Source of the DNA: Symsagittifera roscoffensis | Lineage: Eukaryota > Xenacoelomorpha > Acoela > Convolutidae | DNA length: 64,000 nucleotides | Assembly (NCBI RefSeq): GCF_963678635.1 | Contig: NW_026971291.1 | Span: forward strand, 1 to 64,000 | Direction of reading: 5' to 3' | Shown here: one piece after another, positions 51,747-63,830 of the stretch | Position numbering within the stretch: position 1 is the first letter of the stretch | How the letters are laid out: each line of letters starts with the position of its first letter | Made by a program: the position numbers and the translations under genes | Notes under the pieces: generated by a model | Database searches by the model: none | What the model saw: the letters and a program-made list of their open reading frames with translations, nothing else | What the model was told of the DNA's origin: nothing

Positions 51747-52610
51747 ATGCAAAATGAAATCCCACTGCCCTATTATTTACAACAGCACGAAATTTCAAAA
51801 AGTCAACTTACAAATTTTTCACAAATAACAAATGCCGCAGAACCACTACAGTTGACTATGAATCCATACCTCATGGGCGGATCATCAATACAATCAAACA
51901 AGCCATTAATGATATTCACTGGCACAGATCCTGAATATTCTGTAGAAGTCACAGCAAATTTAATTCTAAATATAGGACCTGAACCCATAAATACGCCACT
52001 TTACCAATATTGGATACATAGACGCACAGTGTTAATACAAACCACACTTGATGGCGTAGCTCCGAAATGGTTTTCAGTTCTACCTATAGAAATAAAATTA
52101 GATTGGAAAAGGTTTACACAAGAATTTTCAAAAAATGTTTGATTCAGAAAGAAACAAACAACATCAAAGAGTTTTACGCAACGAAATTCGTAGACTACCA
52201 AATGAAACGATCAAACAATTAGCAGTAACGATCGAAACACTAGTCCGAAAAGCATACTCACTAAATACTTATGATTATAAAATCACAAAAATGAGAGAAA
52301 TTTAATGATGAACCTAACACCTAAATTACTAAAATTAGCAATTAAAAAGAGAGCATCACACGCTTCCTCAATTCGAGAACCAGATCTAGAAGATTTCAGA
52401 AAACTAGTAGATAAACTAGAACACGCAGAAATCCTTATAAAACTAGAAGAAACAGAAAATCTCAAATTACAGTACGTTACTATTATTCAAAAAACAACAA
52501 AACAAATAAATAATATAAATAATTCAGACACAGATTTATCCAAAAAAATCACTGAAATTTTGAATATTTATGAGAAAAACACAAACTTTAAAAAAAAAAC
52601 CATCATTTAA
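51747..52610 (+). pseudogene. element 2, Gag capsid
   Basis: 51747-52142 (131 codons) contains NAAEPLQLTMNPYLMGGS, TGTDPEYSV and DGVAPKWFSVLP, matching copy 1's capsid, but lacks the EDYLNGVTAK residues by a short deletion. A frame change near 52140 leads to the continuation, with PNETIKQLAV in another frame and then 52305-52610 (KLVDKLEHAEILIKLEETEN). A stop in a run of A ends this just before the zinc knuckle. Confidence 0.8.
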
Positions 52611-53330
52611 AAAATGGTGTAACTATTGCCAAAGATACGGACACAGTATTGCTGAATGCAGACAGAAACAACAAGACAATCAAAGTAAACCACAAAAGTA
52701 CAAAGAACCAAATAAATCATTCTATTAATACATGAAGAAGAATCAAAATTTACCATACAAAATTATTCATAGCAACAACAGCTCTGGAAGACCACTACCA
52801 AATAGATCAAATCATTCAAGAAACCAAACACCTTATAAGTCTAACTACAGAGGTAGATCACCAGATCAAATAAATCGATAAAGTCGACCACATAGTAGAA
52901 ATAATTATTATCGAAATAATTATTCACGTTCAAACTCAAACGGACAGAATTATTCGTTTGATACTAGTTCCCACTCATAACCTAGGAATAGACACTACTC
53001 AAATGATAGATCAAGAAACTCATCATACAATAGATATAGAAATTATTCTAACAACAGGAACAGAAGTTACTCAAATAATCGAAATCAGCAATATAATAAT
53101 CGATCACGAGACTATCAAACGACAGATCAAATCACCAAAGATCCAATTGCAACAATTATCAAAAAAGATCACGAGATAATTCACAAAATGAGAATTCAAA
53201 CTATAACAAAAGACAAAGAAACTACTCTCAATCACCTCATAAAAATAACACACGTTATCCAGATTCTCAAAACAAATTAAGAAGTAATACACCAAAACAT
53301 CAGAGACAAATAAATCAAGTACAAACAACT
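52611..53330 (+). pseudogene. element 2, Gag zinc knuckle and RNA-binding tail
   Basis: A CCHC knuckle (C-X2-C-X4-H-X4-C, reading CNYCQRYGHSIAEC) at about 52619-52661 follows a frame change in a run of nine A. Next come Asn/Arg/Ser/Tyr-rich repeats (NYYRNNYSRSN, YSNNRNRSYSNNRN types), the expected basic tail, in mixed frames with TAA stops (for example near 52880 and 52977). It shows what the tail of copy 1 should be; there the long ORF reads it off-frame. Confidence 0.75.
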
Positions 53331-53599
53331 GATGGAACAAATTCAGACACCCCTGGTTTTGAAAACACAGAGACTACTGAGTTACAATTAAATCACATAA
53401 ATTGTGTATCCACAGATAGTGACAGTGATATAGAAAACACACTTTTAGTCAGCATGATAAAAATTGAAAATGATTATGAATCTGTCACATACGAACAACC
53501 TTTTCATTCGCAAATTTACAAAAATCATTTCGAATTTCTTTCAAATTATCACACTAGACCTAAAAGTAATAACATACTAATAGAATAAATAGTAAATAA

Positions 53600-54180
53600 A
53601 GAAACAGCATCACAACAACCTGAAAAAGAACAGACACCATGTTCTAGTACTAATCATATTTACCAGAGTATACCAAAAGAACCACCAAAAGAAAAACTTT
53701 GGACAATCCCCCTTCACTTAGAAAGTCCAAAATGTAAAGATTTTCAACCACCAGACCTTGAAATAGATTTTTTAATAGACTCTGGAGCAGAAACAAATAT
53801 CATCATTATTCCAACTTGGAATGAAATCAAAACCTTACAACCAAAAATAAAACACCCATAAAAACAACAAGTAGACTAGCAACAGCACACGGCTCAACCC
53901 TAACAAGTTATGGAAAAATTCAATTTTTCCTTGTTCCCACTAAAACAATGGAACAGAATAAACTTCTCAATAAACCATTTAAACAGATATTCCATATCAC
54001 AGATGTAAAACACAATATAATTGGAATTCCATTCATCACAAAGTATATACCAACTATTAATATATTGGATAGTAAAATTAATATAAAAGATAAAAACACA
54101 ATAATTGAAAAACACCGCTTTAATGTTCTTCAAAGAATGAATAAACAACCACCATTTTTTTCAAAGTTTTACCCCATCTA
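53600..54180 (+). pseudogene. element 2, aspartic protease region
   Basis: LEIDFLIDSGAETNIIIIPT with the active-site DSGA at 53778-53789. The frame is open through the loop here, where copy 1 has a stop. A frame change near 53855 leads to the piece starting at 53948, with TDVKHNIIGIPFITKYIP, the second conserved strand. A TAA at 53586-53588 interrupts the sequence just before the domain. Confidence 0.85.
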
Positions 54181-54803
54181 TAAAAAAGAAAGAAAACATC
54201 TCAAACCACTCTCAGGTTACATTTATGAACTTCCAATTAAACAAGTTAACCAATACGACAAAAACCAAAATAAACAACATCTCTTTGTGTCAGACTTTGA
54301 ATTTAAACCAATTCACAAATTTTTTAGAGTAACAATTTCATCCATAAAATACATGACAAACTCAAATTCCGGTATTATTTCTCTACACGTGTATAATAAT
54401 TCACCATACAAAATCACCTTACCTTTAGGACTCTTAGGATAATGCGAAACTAATGCAACAACTTCCCCCACAAAAGAATTAGCTACAGAGTAAATAATAC
54501 ATTACAACTACTAGATATATGTCAATCAACAATTCTCCATGAAGAAATATCAATAAAAAAAATAATAAGCAGTGAAAAAAGGAGCACAAACTATTTCACA
54601 AAAACACCTTATTTTAACCCAACATTTAAAATATCACATTATACAGTCAAAGAACAGAAAGTTCTGACAATGTTTATTTTTCAACACTTTCAAATAACAC
54701 AAAATGAATTTGCAAAGTTAGCCGATTACTTTTAAAATATTCAAAAGTTTATGCAACATCTAATTTTGACGTTGGAAAAATAAATTTTCCTTTACATTCA
54801 CCC
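54181..54803 (+). pseudogene. element 2, protease-RT linker
   Basis: Continues the open piece 53948-54442 (FKPIHKFFRVTISSIKYM, IISLHVYNNSPYKITLPLGL), equivalent to 40998-41516 in copy 1. It is broken at 54442 by a TAA (after LPLGLLG) and again before 54803. Confidence 0.65.
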
Positions 54804-55550
54804 TTGAAACCTGACGCTGTTTTCAAAAAACAACGAGCAAGTAAAGTACCAATTCATTTACATGACAAAGTCAATAGACTACTTGACATTCTAGAACTAA
54901 AACAATACGAAATTATATCCCCAGTTAAAAAAGAAGAACAAGCGAAAGGAGACACCTTTATTAACCCTGTTTTTATCCTCGCCAAAGGCGAATCATTAAA
55001 AATAGTTCTAGATGCTAGATATCTCAATTCACTAATTGATGGCTCCATATGTAATTGGCCAATAGAACCAATCCAAGTAGTTTTAACAAAAATAAATGGT
55101 AAATATTTCACAACCGCAGACATGAATAGTGCTTATAACCAAATGTCACTAGATGAACAATCACGACGACTAACACAATTCGTTATTGGTAATCAACAAT
55201 ACGAATTTAATAGATTATTCTATGGTATATCCATAGGATCAGCAGCTAACATAATACTTAGTAAAAATGCAATCACATATTTAGACGATGTTTTTAAGCA
55301 ATCACAATCAAAAGATGAAATGTTCATAATTCCAGAAAAATATCACCAAATTTTACAAAACGAAAACATGAAAGCAGCGCCAGATAAATCACATTTTTTC
55401 TTAACACGCGTAAAATTTCTTGCAGACATCGTAGAAAAAGATACTTTAAATTCACTGAAATCGCGAATTGATGCCATTCAAGAACTTCAACCACCAACAA
55501 ATAAAAAGAAAAGACAGGATTTTCTCGGAATTCTAAATTTCTTAAAGTAA
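54804..55550 (+). CDS. element 2, reverse transcriptase
   Basis: 248-codon open piece with the Ty3-type RT in order: FILAKGESLKIVLDARYLNS (first catalytic Asp), NWPIEPIQ, TADMNSAYNQMSLDEQSRRL, TQFVIGNQQYEFNRLFYG, and the catalytic box ITYLDDVF at 55272-55295. The thumb strand KAAPDKSHFFLTRVKF and the RQDFLGILNF segment follow. It ends at TAA after NFLK because of a frame change. This is the only intact RT catalytic motif of the pair. The element as a whole cannot express it because gag and protease upstream are broken. Confidence 0.85.
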   Translation: MKPDAVFKKQRASKVPIHLHDKVNRLLDILELKQYEIISPVKKEEQAKGDTFINPVFILAKGESLKIVLDARYLNSLIDGSICNWPIEPIQVVLTKINGKYFTTADMNSAYNQMSLDEQSRRLTQFVIGNQQYEFNRLFYGISIGSAANIILSKNAITYLDDVFKQSQSKDEMFIIPEKYHQILQNENMKAAPDKSHFFLTRVKFLADIVEKDTLNSLKSRIDAIQELQPPTNKKKRQDFLGILNFLK

Positions 55551-55551
55551 A

Positions 55552-55900
55552 TACGTATATGAACTGCAATTATACTTAACACCATTCTATAATATTCTTA
55601 GGCGAAAAAATAATTTTGAATGGACAACAGAACACCAGCACGATTTGAAGAAATCAACAAATTTCCCGCTGAACAAATTTCAAACTTAATCCCAGATCCA
55701 AATCAACCATTTTATGCAATTTGCGATGCTTCAAATTTTGGCATCGGAGCAGCATTATTACAATCCCACAGTGGAACAAATAAAATGAATCTTATTTCAG
55801 CAAACTCTCGCCCGTTTACACAAGCTGAACTACGACTCTCTGCCCTTATGAGAGAATGCACAGCTATCATACACACCTTAACAGAATATTAATTTTTGAT
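55552..55900 (+). pseudogene. element 2, RNase H
   Basis: Frame-shifted continuation of the RT. 55620-55892 contains FYAICDASNFGIGAALLQSH (first catalytic Asp of RNase H) and QAELRLSALMRECTA with the helix Glu, ending at a TAA after LTEY. Copy 1 retains one continuous frame here (39903-40517). Confidence 0.75.
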
Positions 55901-56660
55901 ACTTGGATCAAAACATCCAACAGTTTTATTACAAACCATAAACATATCATATTTCTTTTTACACAGAAATCAAATCCAAACCATAGAGGTTTTAGATTTC
56001 AACTAATCCTAATGAAATTTCCAAACTTACATATAGTATGGACAGCAGGAAGACAATTGCACTACCTGATACTCTTAATAGAAACACACCACCTGAACTC
56101 CTAACAAGAAAAACAACAGTTGAAAAACCACAAAATATAAAATTTTATCTCGCCAAAGATGAAAAATCACCACGATTAAAATGTTAATGGGCAGTAAAAA
56201 CTGACATAGAATAGTCACAAATAAACAATCTACAACATTTTCCACTCTATTTAGATTGTCAAAACAACCATTATGTAGTTGATTTATTAGGCACATCTAC
56301 ATTTAAACCAATTCCATATTCACGTTTGATTAAATTATTACTCAACAAAAACTACCTAAACAACAATCACATAAAAACGCTCCATTCCCTTTAATAGAAA
56401 AAGAAAATCTAACTGATAAGATGAATCTATCAGGACCGTTACCAAATGATTCAAAATGCACGATAAATCAGGTTTTTAATCTTCATGACTCACTTGATAC
56501 AATACCCCCATCAAAAACCAAAATAGAAAGCATTTTTCTACCAGCAACAGCAAAAAATACACTCGAAATACTACGAAAATACCAAAACCTTGACCTCGTC
56601 ATTAGACAACTCAAATCATGGCATAAAAAAAACCAACAAAAGCTGATACCACAATCTTAG
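55901..56660 (+). pseudogene. element 2, connection between RNase H and integrase
   Basis: Fragments include KFPNLHIVWTAGRQL near 56010, an APDTLSRN-like remnant in a shifted frame, and 56421-56660 (79 codons, NLHDSLDTIPPSKTKIES), which is open. Several stops (for example near 56184 and 56211) break the region. It is equivalent to 39444-39800 and the sequence on its left in copy 1. Confidence 0.6.
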
Positions 56661-56770
56661 GAAACAAAATACTCCTTAAATACTTTTTTAATAACACCAC
56701 CATAAATGAAAACACAGACAATCTAGAAAATCAAACACCTGATTTTAAAGTACCATTTCTACCTTTAAGC

Positions 56771-57716
56771 ATGATATTAATCGCATTCCACAATTCCCAC
56801 ACCTTAAATACAAAAGGACACTCTGGATCAGAAAAACATATTCAAAATTTTTTACAAAATTTCTATTTCCATAATGCACCAATTTGGATAAAAGTATTAT
56901 GCAACAATTTTATAATATGCCAAATATTTAAATCCTATCCAAATCAAAAACAAATTGCAGAAAAACCAGATTTTAAAGGACAAAGTCTTTATTTTAATCA
57001 CAGAATATCATTCGATACAAAAAGGACCAATTTCATCATCCTCAGAAGGAAACTCGTATATAATGGTAATTGTTGATGCATTCACACATTATGTAGCACT
57101 TATTCCAGTGCCTTATTGTAATGCTTATTATGCATATACAACACTCTACGAACACTGGATATCTAAAATTGGATTACTCGAAATTTTAGTCACAGACAAT
57201 GGCACTGAATTTATTAATAAGGAAATCATCACATTATGCCACTTATATAACATTAAACATAAACCACGTACATCTCATGCACCTTGGACAAATGGATTAG
57301 TCGAAGGTACGAACCAATCATTACAGGAGTATCTCAGATGTATCATTAATGGAAATGACACCCGATATACTGAATGGTCAGCAGATGTAAAATTATTCCC
57401 ACTTTCATACAATTCACAAATTTTGACAACATTAGGAATGTCACCATATGATTTGGTATTTAACCAAAAACCACTTAAACCAATAACGTTTACTGCAAAT
57501 GCCCATGAAAATGCACAAGGTTATTGTCAACCAAACAAAGAATCAATTATTTATAATCTACCACTACATACCCACGATGAAGACCACTTTCATCATCCAC
57601 AAATTTTAAAAATAGCCTCCGGTAACCACAACGAATGGATTTTAAATAAAGATGAAAGACACAATGAAATTCATCAAAAAATAACAAAAAAAAACCGCTA
57701 CAAAGACAAAATGTAA
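56771..57716 (+). CDS. element 2, integrase
   Basis: 56771-57076 carries the HHCC zinc-binding module (NTKGHSGSEKHIQNF and a CNNFIICQIF-type Cys pair, one substitution from copy 1's CNDCIKC, so one Cys of the motif is lost). A one-base shift leads to 56955-57716 (253 codons), the DDE core with VIVDAFTHYVALIPVPYCNA, VTDNGTEF, and NGLVEG. Its C-terminal half matches copy 1's 38078-38515. It ends at TAA at 57714. The DDE residues are intact, the zinc module is not. Confidence 0.85.
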
Positions 57717-58280
57717 ATAGCCAAATAAATTCACGCTGTTAACCAGCAACTAATTTTATAAAAGGAACATTTGTTTTAATTCCCAGTTTTACAACACAAA
57801 AAGGAATTTTTGAAACGTTACTACCACTCCAAAAAGGACCATACCAAATAATTGAAAAACCCATTGATCTCACATACAAATTAAAACACACAGATAAGAA
57901 AAAAATTATTCAACACCGAATCAACCTGTTACCCTATTACCCAAAAGAATATGCACTCCGTGAATTAACACAATTATATTCTTTCGCAGGTTTAAAAATT
58001 GTTCAAACCCTTTCAGAAACTAAATTAAACCATCACAACGATGAACAAACAAGCTCAAAATAATTTCAACAAAAAGAAAATGTTAATCAAACATCTCTTA
58101 AGCAAAAAACACAAATATCTCAAAAAGAAAGAAAAATAGAAAAATAACAGAAAAATTTTTACCACAAGATTAAAAAGAAAAATCTGAACATAGATAATCG
58201 TCACGACTCAGAAGTCAACCAAGAAAAAATTATAAAACATTCATTCCACAATCTAAAATACTCAAGAAAGTTGAATTTAA
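57717..58280 (+). pseudogene. element 2, integrase C-terminal (GPF/Y-like) region
   Basis: KGTFVLIPSFTTQKGIFETL and QKGPYQIIEKPIDLTYKLKH correspond to copy 1's 37542-38096. Stops occur (for example near 57719 and after 58060). The tail words RLRSQPRKNYKTF survive in pieces near 58200-58240. Confidence 0.6.
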
Positions 58281-59240
58281 AAAAAACTTTCATTTCCCTT
58301 TTCTTTTATTTATTTTGAATAATCCACATTTTCAAAATAACATGCTGAAAAACAATTGAAGAGATCTAGTTCAAAAACAGCCAATAGAAATCATTGCGAA
58401 TAAGACACTTTTTTTAAAGCAATACGACTTTATTAGCCGACAAATATTTCAAGACCTCCATGTCAAAAATAAGGAAACTGCTATCAATTGACAAATAAAT
58501 TAAATATAATCTCAATATTACAACCCTTCCTTATCAAGCAGTAAAAAGATCAACAATATTTTCCCAACTTAGCACTCATAAAACCCTCAAGAAAAATTAT
58601 TATATTAGCCTAAAGAACAAAAAGCTTATAATCACTTAGCCTAAAGGACGAATATTTCATAGATACCCCCAATTATTCCATAAATAAAAACAAAACTACG
58701 AAGATCTCCCCGGCATCTCAAAATAATCCCTCAACAACACTTGATGAAACCCAACTCACTTGTCAAAAATCAAAAAATAAACCGACCACACTCGAATTTA
58801 GCCCCAAATTATTGAAAAAAATTCGACAAACCAGACCACTTCGTAAATGCTTCTCTTAAAAACGGTCACTAAATTCAAACAAATATTTTTCAAAGTTTTA
58901 GTCAAACTTTCTAATCTTTTAAAACTTTTTACAATATTTTTAACTACTATCATAGGAAATCTATTCATGTTTTTCATAATATTTTGCTTTTTTTAAATTT
59001 TCTACTCAATCCTCCATTGAAGAATATATATATCCCTCTCCATTATCCTTGATAATCTCCTCAGGTACGATAATTTCAAAACTATTTAAATATTTCGTAA
59101 TCTATTTAATAGAACAGATGTTTTTCTACTATTTGTAATATTTCTCAAATTTTTAACATCACTTATTATGACAATTTGTAAATGTATAAAAAAGGCAATC
59201 ATCACATTCGCATTAGCCACTATTCTCTTATTTCTTTTCA
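58281..59240 (+). other. element 2, region between integrase and ORF B
   Basis: A/C-rich element sequence with stops in all frames. Similar to copy 1's 36541-37541 in places (TTGTCAAAAATC, ACTCGAATTTAGCCCC). No gene is supported. Confidence 0.4.
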
Positions 59241-60325
59241 TTGAAGAATATTGGAACAAACATAAATTTTCATCATAAAAAACTTCACTCAAAGAATTTT
59301 TTCAAAATTGCTAATCAACAAAACCCACACCAATCCCCACCAACAACGTCCCAAGAAAAACCATCAACACCACAAGTACCAAGAATCCCCATCCATCTAC
59401 ACGCATTTTTTTTCAATAAAATCCATATACTTTCGAAGAAAGACACGCACGATTATCTGTACCATTAGAACCAGTTGTCCGCCAAGCACCTTTAAGTGAA
59501 CCACAATACGAACCAGCATATAATCAATACCCACGACTACAACAAGATCTTAACAGAACAAGACACATAAGTCAAGTCAAAAACACACTCGAAATAAATA
59601 GACAAATTATACATCCAAGACGAAATAGAAATTTTCAAATTCTCAGAGTTCAACTTAACATACCTCAATCACCAGCATCAATTCCCTTAGACCTTTCAAG
59701 TAGCACACTACCCGAAACACCTAAAACTGTTTCACAACAAAGCATTTCAAATATTCCATCAGATTACTTAGGTTCAACCCCTACATCAGAACAAATTAGA
59801 GAAAATCCTTTTTATAAACTAACAACCACAGAACGCCCTCCATATTGGGTGACAAACAAATACCCTCACGGTGAACCAAATTTAGTAGACAACCCAGTTG
59901 ACGTTGACTTGACGTTTCATTCGATACATTACTATCTACCTTACCTAAAAACCCTTTCCCAAATATCACCATCAACATTTCCCCTCAATTTTCCTACCAA
60001 CCTGGATTCACGATATCAAGAACAACCATCTCAAAATATACCACTACGATTAGATTGGAATTCATTCGTAGCACCCCGACCATTATTTGGTCAACATCAG
60101 GAAAGTAATAGGCTACACAACTGGGCAGTACATAGATTTCAATATCGACACGATATTCACAAAGATACACAAGAACATAATATCCAAATACTACAACAAA
60201 GCAGTCTCACACTGAAATTCGAACTAACAGTAAGATTGAATAACATTTTTCAACATCCATTTCCATTAGACCCTCCAAATATAACAGCTCGATCTTTTTC
60301 TCCCCATTTACAACAACAGAAATAA
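59241..60325 (+). pseudogene. element 2, ORF B: Pro/Ser/Arg-rich accessory segment
   Basis: Pieces 59241-59468, about 59470-59850 (mixed frames, with RQIIHPRRNRNFQ) and 59849-60325 (158 codons). The last begins MTNKYPHGEPNLVDNPVDVD and contains NLDSRYQEQPSQ and PLRLDWNSFV, matching copy 1's 35702-36540. It is Pro/Ser/Thr/Gln-rich with no membrane segment. Its position before the envelope-like ORF and presence in both copies suggest a real accessory protein or the front of the env product. Confidence 0.5.
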
Positions 60326-60539
60326 TATATAATTACGATAGATATACAAAATAGACAATCGGATACATAACCTTTTATAATCCATACTCAGGATTGTCGA
60401 ACACATGTATATTCTAAAGCTATTCAATTTTCACCACCTCCTTTTTCTCATTTTTTTCCAAACCACATCAAAGTCCCTCTCCTCGCACAGGAAACCAAGA
60501 TTTATTAGTAACACACTACGATTGTGAAGAAAACGAACA

Positions 60540-62613
60540 AAAAAACACAAATATGCTATAAATCAAGTCACACAATGTGAATCCGAACCACAAGCTACAA
60601 AAACAACAAATATAGTAGCCAAACTGTACTCAAAAGCTCGAGCATCATTATTAACAGGATACAAATTTACAGCAACATTTTCCGAAAAGAAAGTACATTG
60701 TTCACAAGTTTCAAGCGGAAATAAAAACCGATTAGATCACGAATCTTTCTATCAAAGTAATATTGAAAGATTACTACATCTCAGCCTCAAGATTGTAAAA
60801 ACGAACTAAAGCGACTAAACTTAACACCAAACGAAGGCACAGATAGAAAACTTGTAAATTTTCAAAATTTCCCAGACGTAGCACATCAAGCAGAACTAAA
60901 AACACCAAGGTCACATAAGACTAGATATAAAATTCCCCTTCCGTGGAGCACACGGAAGATTAACATTCAATACACAAGATAAACATTGGATACCACATAT
61001 AGGAATAAATAACCCCTCAAACTGCAAAGCAGTCACAAAAAATAAAGGGTATCAAGAAATAAAGTTTTTTGATTGGAAAATACAACTCGAAAAAGTACAA
61101 CTTACACGATATTTAAAAGACGACACAATTCTTTATCAAGGAATTCGACCCCCTTGTAAAAATGGCCAAGGATATTGCAATCCTACAACACGAACACAAG
61201 CAACCATTGTATGGTTTCCCGAACAAACCTGCACAGTTTTTCAAGTAGCAAAAATACACGCTAGAATGATTAAAATTCACCAAAAACATTTTATTGAATC
61301 AATTCTATTTGAAGCAGTAAATCCCGAACAAATTAGAAATAGCAACAATAAACTTAGAAAACTCCACAATATAGAAAATAAACTAACACGAATTCAAATA
61401 TACTCAGAAACAGAACTTGCATGTAAATACAACAGGCCAATTTATAAAACACAGTATTCAGAAATTCTTGTCGAATACGAAAACGGTTTTGACATGAATA
61501 CAGGACATCTAAATGTAAACCCATTGGCCACATCCCACTCACCGACGGAAATCCTTATGTTTTGGTAAATCTTCAGAGAAACGTAGGACGAATCGGTGAA
61601 AAATTAAAACCACAAGACACAGATAGTACACGATTACAAGAATTATCACTAGAGAACCGCACACATTTTGGCGCAATTCATTATGATATACATTTAGATA
61701 TGAAACTAGACTACACAATAAGCTGAATTTTTTAAAGAAATGTTACTTTCAGAATTAGAAACACTACACCAATTAAGTCAACTCGAAAGAACACAAATTA
61801 TACAATCACTAGCACTAGCAGTTCTAAAAATACCATATGCAGGATATTTATTATCCGGAAATGGATCAAATTTCCTTGATTATGAACGAAACATCTTATG
61901 GCATTACACTTGTACCAAAAAAGTATCACCTTTATACGTTTTTGAAGATAAACGATGTTACAAAAGAATCCCCATATTCTACAAAAATAAAGTATATTTT
62001 CTTGATACACTCTCAAGACGAACAAATTTTTGGGATACCATTTCAGCAGTACCATGTGGATCAAAAACTAGCCACAACGTTGTACAATTAAATCCAGATG
62101 AAGATAAATACTATCTACTTTTAACATACCCAACATTAATGCCACCACTAAAAAAGTGTTCACCCGAAGGCATTAGAGCTATAGCCCGAAACCCGAATAT
62201 CGATTTACAATCGATATGTATCTATTCTAAATCAGACATTCAACACCAAATACGAGCAACAACAATTTCAAGAACTACTTACAAAAATGGACACTATACA
62301 ACGACAATCAATAGATCAAAACTTACGGAAACTTGCAGAAACAGCAGGATTTTCAGACATTTACGCACAAGATTACAGTGGATACTTTAAAGATATAAAA
62401 TATGAAATTTACCTGAAGGGCGAAAAATATCGACCACAAGATATACAACCAATCAATATTTTTAGTTTTGTTAATCTCAAAAACGAAGTTCTAGCCTTTC
62501 TAGGATGGCCATACTACATCTTAGAAAGATTGACTATATTATACGCAATGTTTAATTTTATTGGATTTATTTTTTCTTTATTAAACATGCGCAATCCACC
62601 CACAAGTCAATAG
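60540..62613 (+). pseudogene. element 2, envelope-like glycoprotein, broken
   Basis: Follows the same order as copy 1: a FSEKKVHCSQVSSG segment near 60685, IRPPCKNGQGYCNPTTRTQ near 61145, IVWFPEQTCTVFQ near 61207, then open pieces 61266-61568 and 61740-62390 (Cys/Tyr-rich, CYKRIPIFY, PLKKCSPEG). 62287-62613 includes a long hydrophobic anchor at about 62505-62585 (GWPYYILERLTILYAMFNF). Stops and shifts occur at least near 60805, 61566, 61730 and 62390. It is taken as an envelope from its position, Cys-rich ectodomain and single C-terminal anchor. Confidence 0.55.
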
Positions 62614-63011
62614 ACAAGCAAGCGTAGCACGCATACTTTTTCCAGAACTTTTTGGAATATTTTCACATCTATAAATAATATAGTTTTAGATGCACAAATA
62701 AAAGAATACAATACGAAATTATCAACTACACCAAACACATATGACGAATCACACAATATTACAAATACATTACCTACAGCATCACAACTACCAAGTTTAA
62801 ATTGTAACCATCCACTACCACTAGTACCACGAAATTTCAGAAACTTAGCACTAGTAAACTTCGCAAATTCAAGACCAAATCATATACAAAGTCCAATTCA
62901 ACACATTGTAACACAAAAACCTCAAAATGATGATACACATGAACAAATAATTGAACAACCACATACCACAAATTGTAAATCTCAGAACAATCATTTTTTT
63001 AGCCCACAATG
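62614..63011 (+). pseudogene. element 2, envelope-like cytoplasmic tail
   Basis: Polar tail after the anchor, with VPRNFRNLALVNF and NDDTHEQIIEQPHTT, matching copy 1's 32784-33263. It ends at a TGA at 63010-63012. A frame change near 62613 separates it from the anchor piece. Confidence 0.5.
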
Positions 63012-63830
63012 AGCCGACAAGTTGGATCACTTCACCGTTCCATTTCCCACCCAGCCAACCTCCAAAACCCAATTCCCATCTTCCACTTTTTGCCTTCCCG
63101 CCACTTGAATCACCCCTTGTTAACACATGATCCGGCATAGATTCTGCTACTAATTCAGACATCCCCGTTTTTAATACAATTTCCCAAATTAATAACTCCG
63201 ACATCGAAACCCCAGACGAAATTGCCAACTCCGAATCCAGCCCACCAGTATTTTCCCAATCTCCCTTTCGACCTATTCACCCCCAGTCCACAAAGAATTC
63301 CCCTCGTCCATTTCTCTTATTTCCCAAGAAACCCGAACATACTCCCCCTTTACCAATGATCATTCCAACAACGATTCCCCAGAAACCACACAAATTTCAC
63401 AAGAGCTAAATAACCTTAAAAAACTTCAGCAAGAAATACAACATCCTCACACCCTAACAATTCACCAATTATCATCAAATATAACATCATCGAACCCACC
63501 AACCCCTACACCATCTTTCGATTTTAACCCTTCTTTAGATCAATCCTCACATCAACCCATTCATCATCCACAACTAACCGTGCTTATAGAACATTTAAAA
63601 GATAATTCCCCAATCACCCGTTCCCCTCCAAACCCGTAACAGCCCGCGATTATGTAAACCACCCCGACCACACTAATACCCCAGCCTTTCTCCAAACTTC
63701 CCTACCCCTTTTCCCCCAATATACCATTAGACATTCCAACCCTCACACTGAAGAACCCCACTATGTCGATGAGCAGGTACTAATCCCTACACTTCACTGG
63801 ACATTTATTATTTCACAAATCCGCTTTAAA
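63012..63830 (+). pseudogene. element 2, ORF C: Pro/Ser/Thr-rich segment
   Basis: The plus strand becomes strongly C-rich here. Pieces in several frames give a Pro/Ser/Thr/His-rich protein with ITSSNPPTPTPS near 63490-63520 and a DEQVLIPTLHW-like end near 63770, matching copy 1's 32001-32645. Several stops (for example near 63137, 63638 and 63827) break it. Confidence 0.5.
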
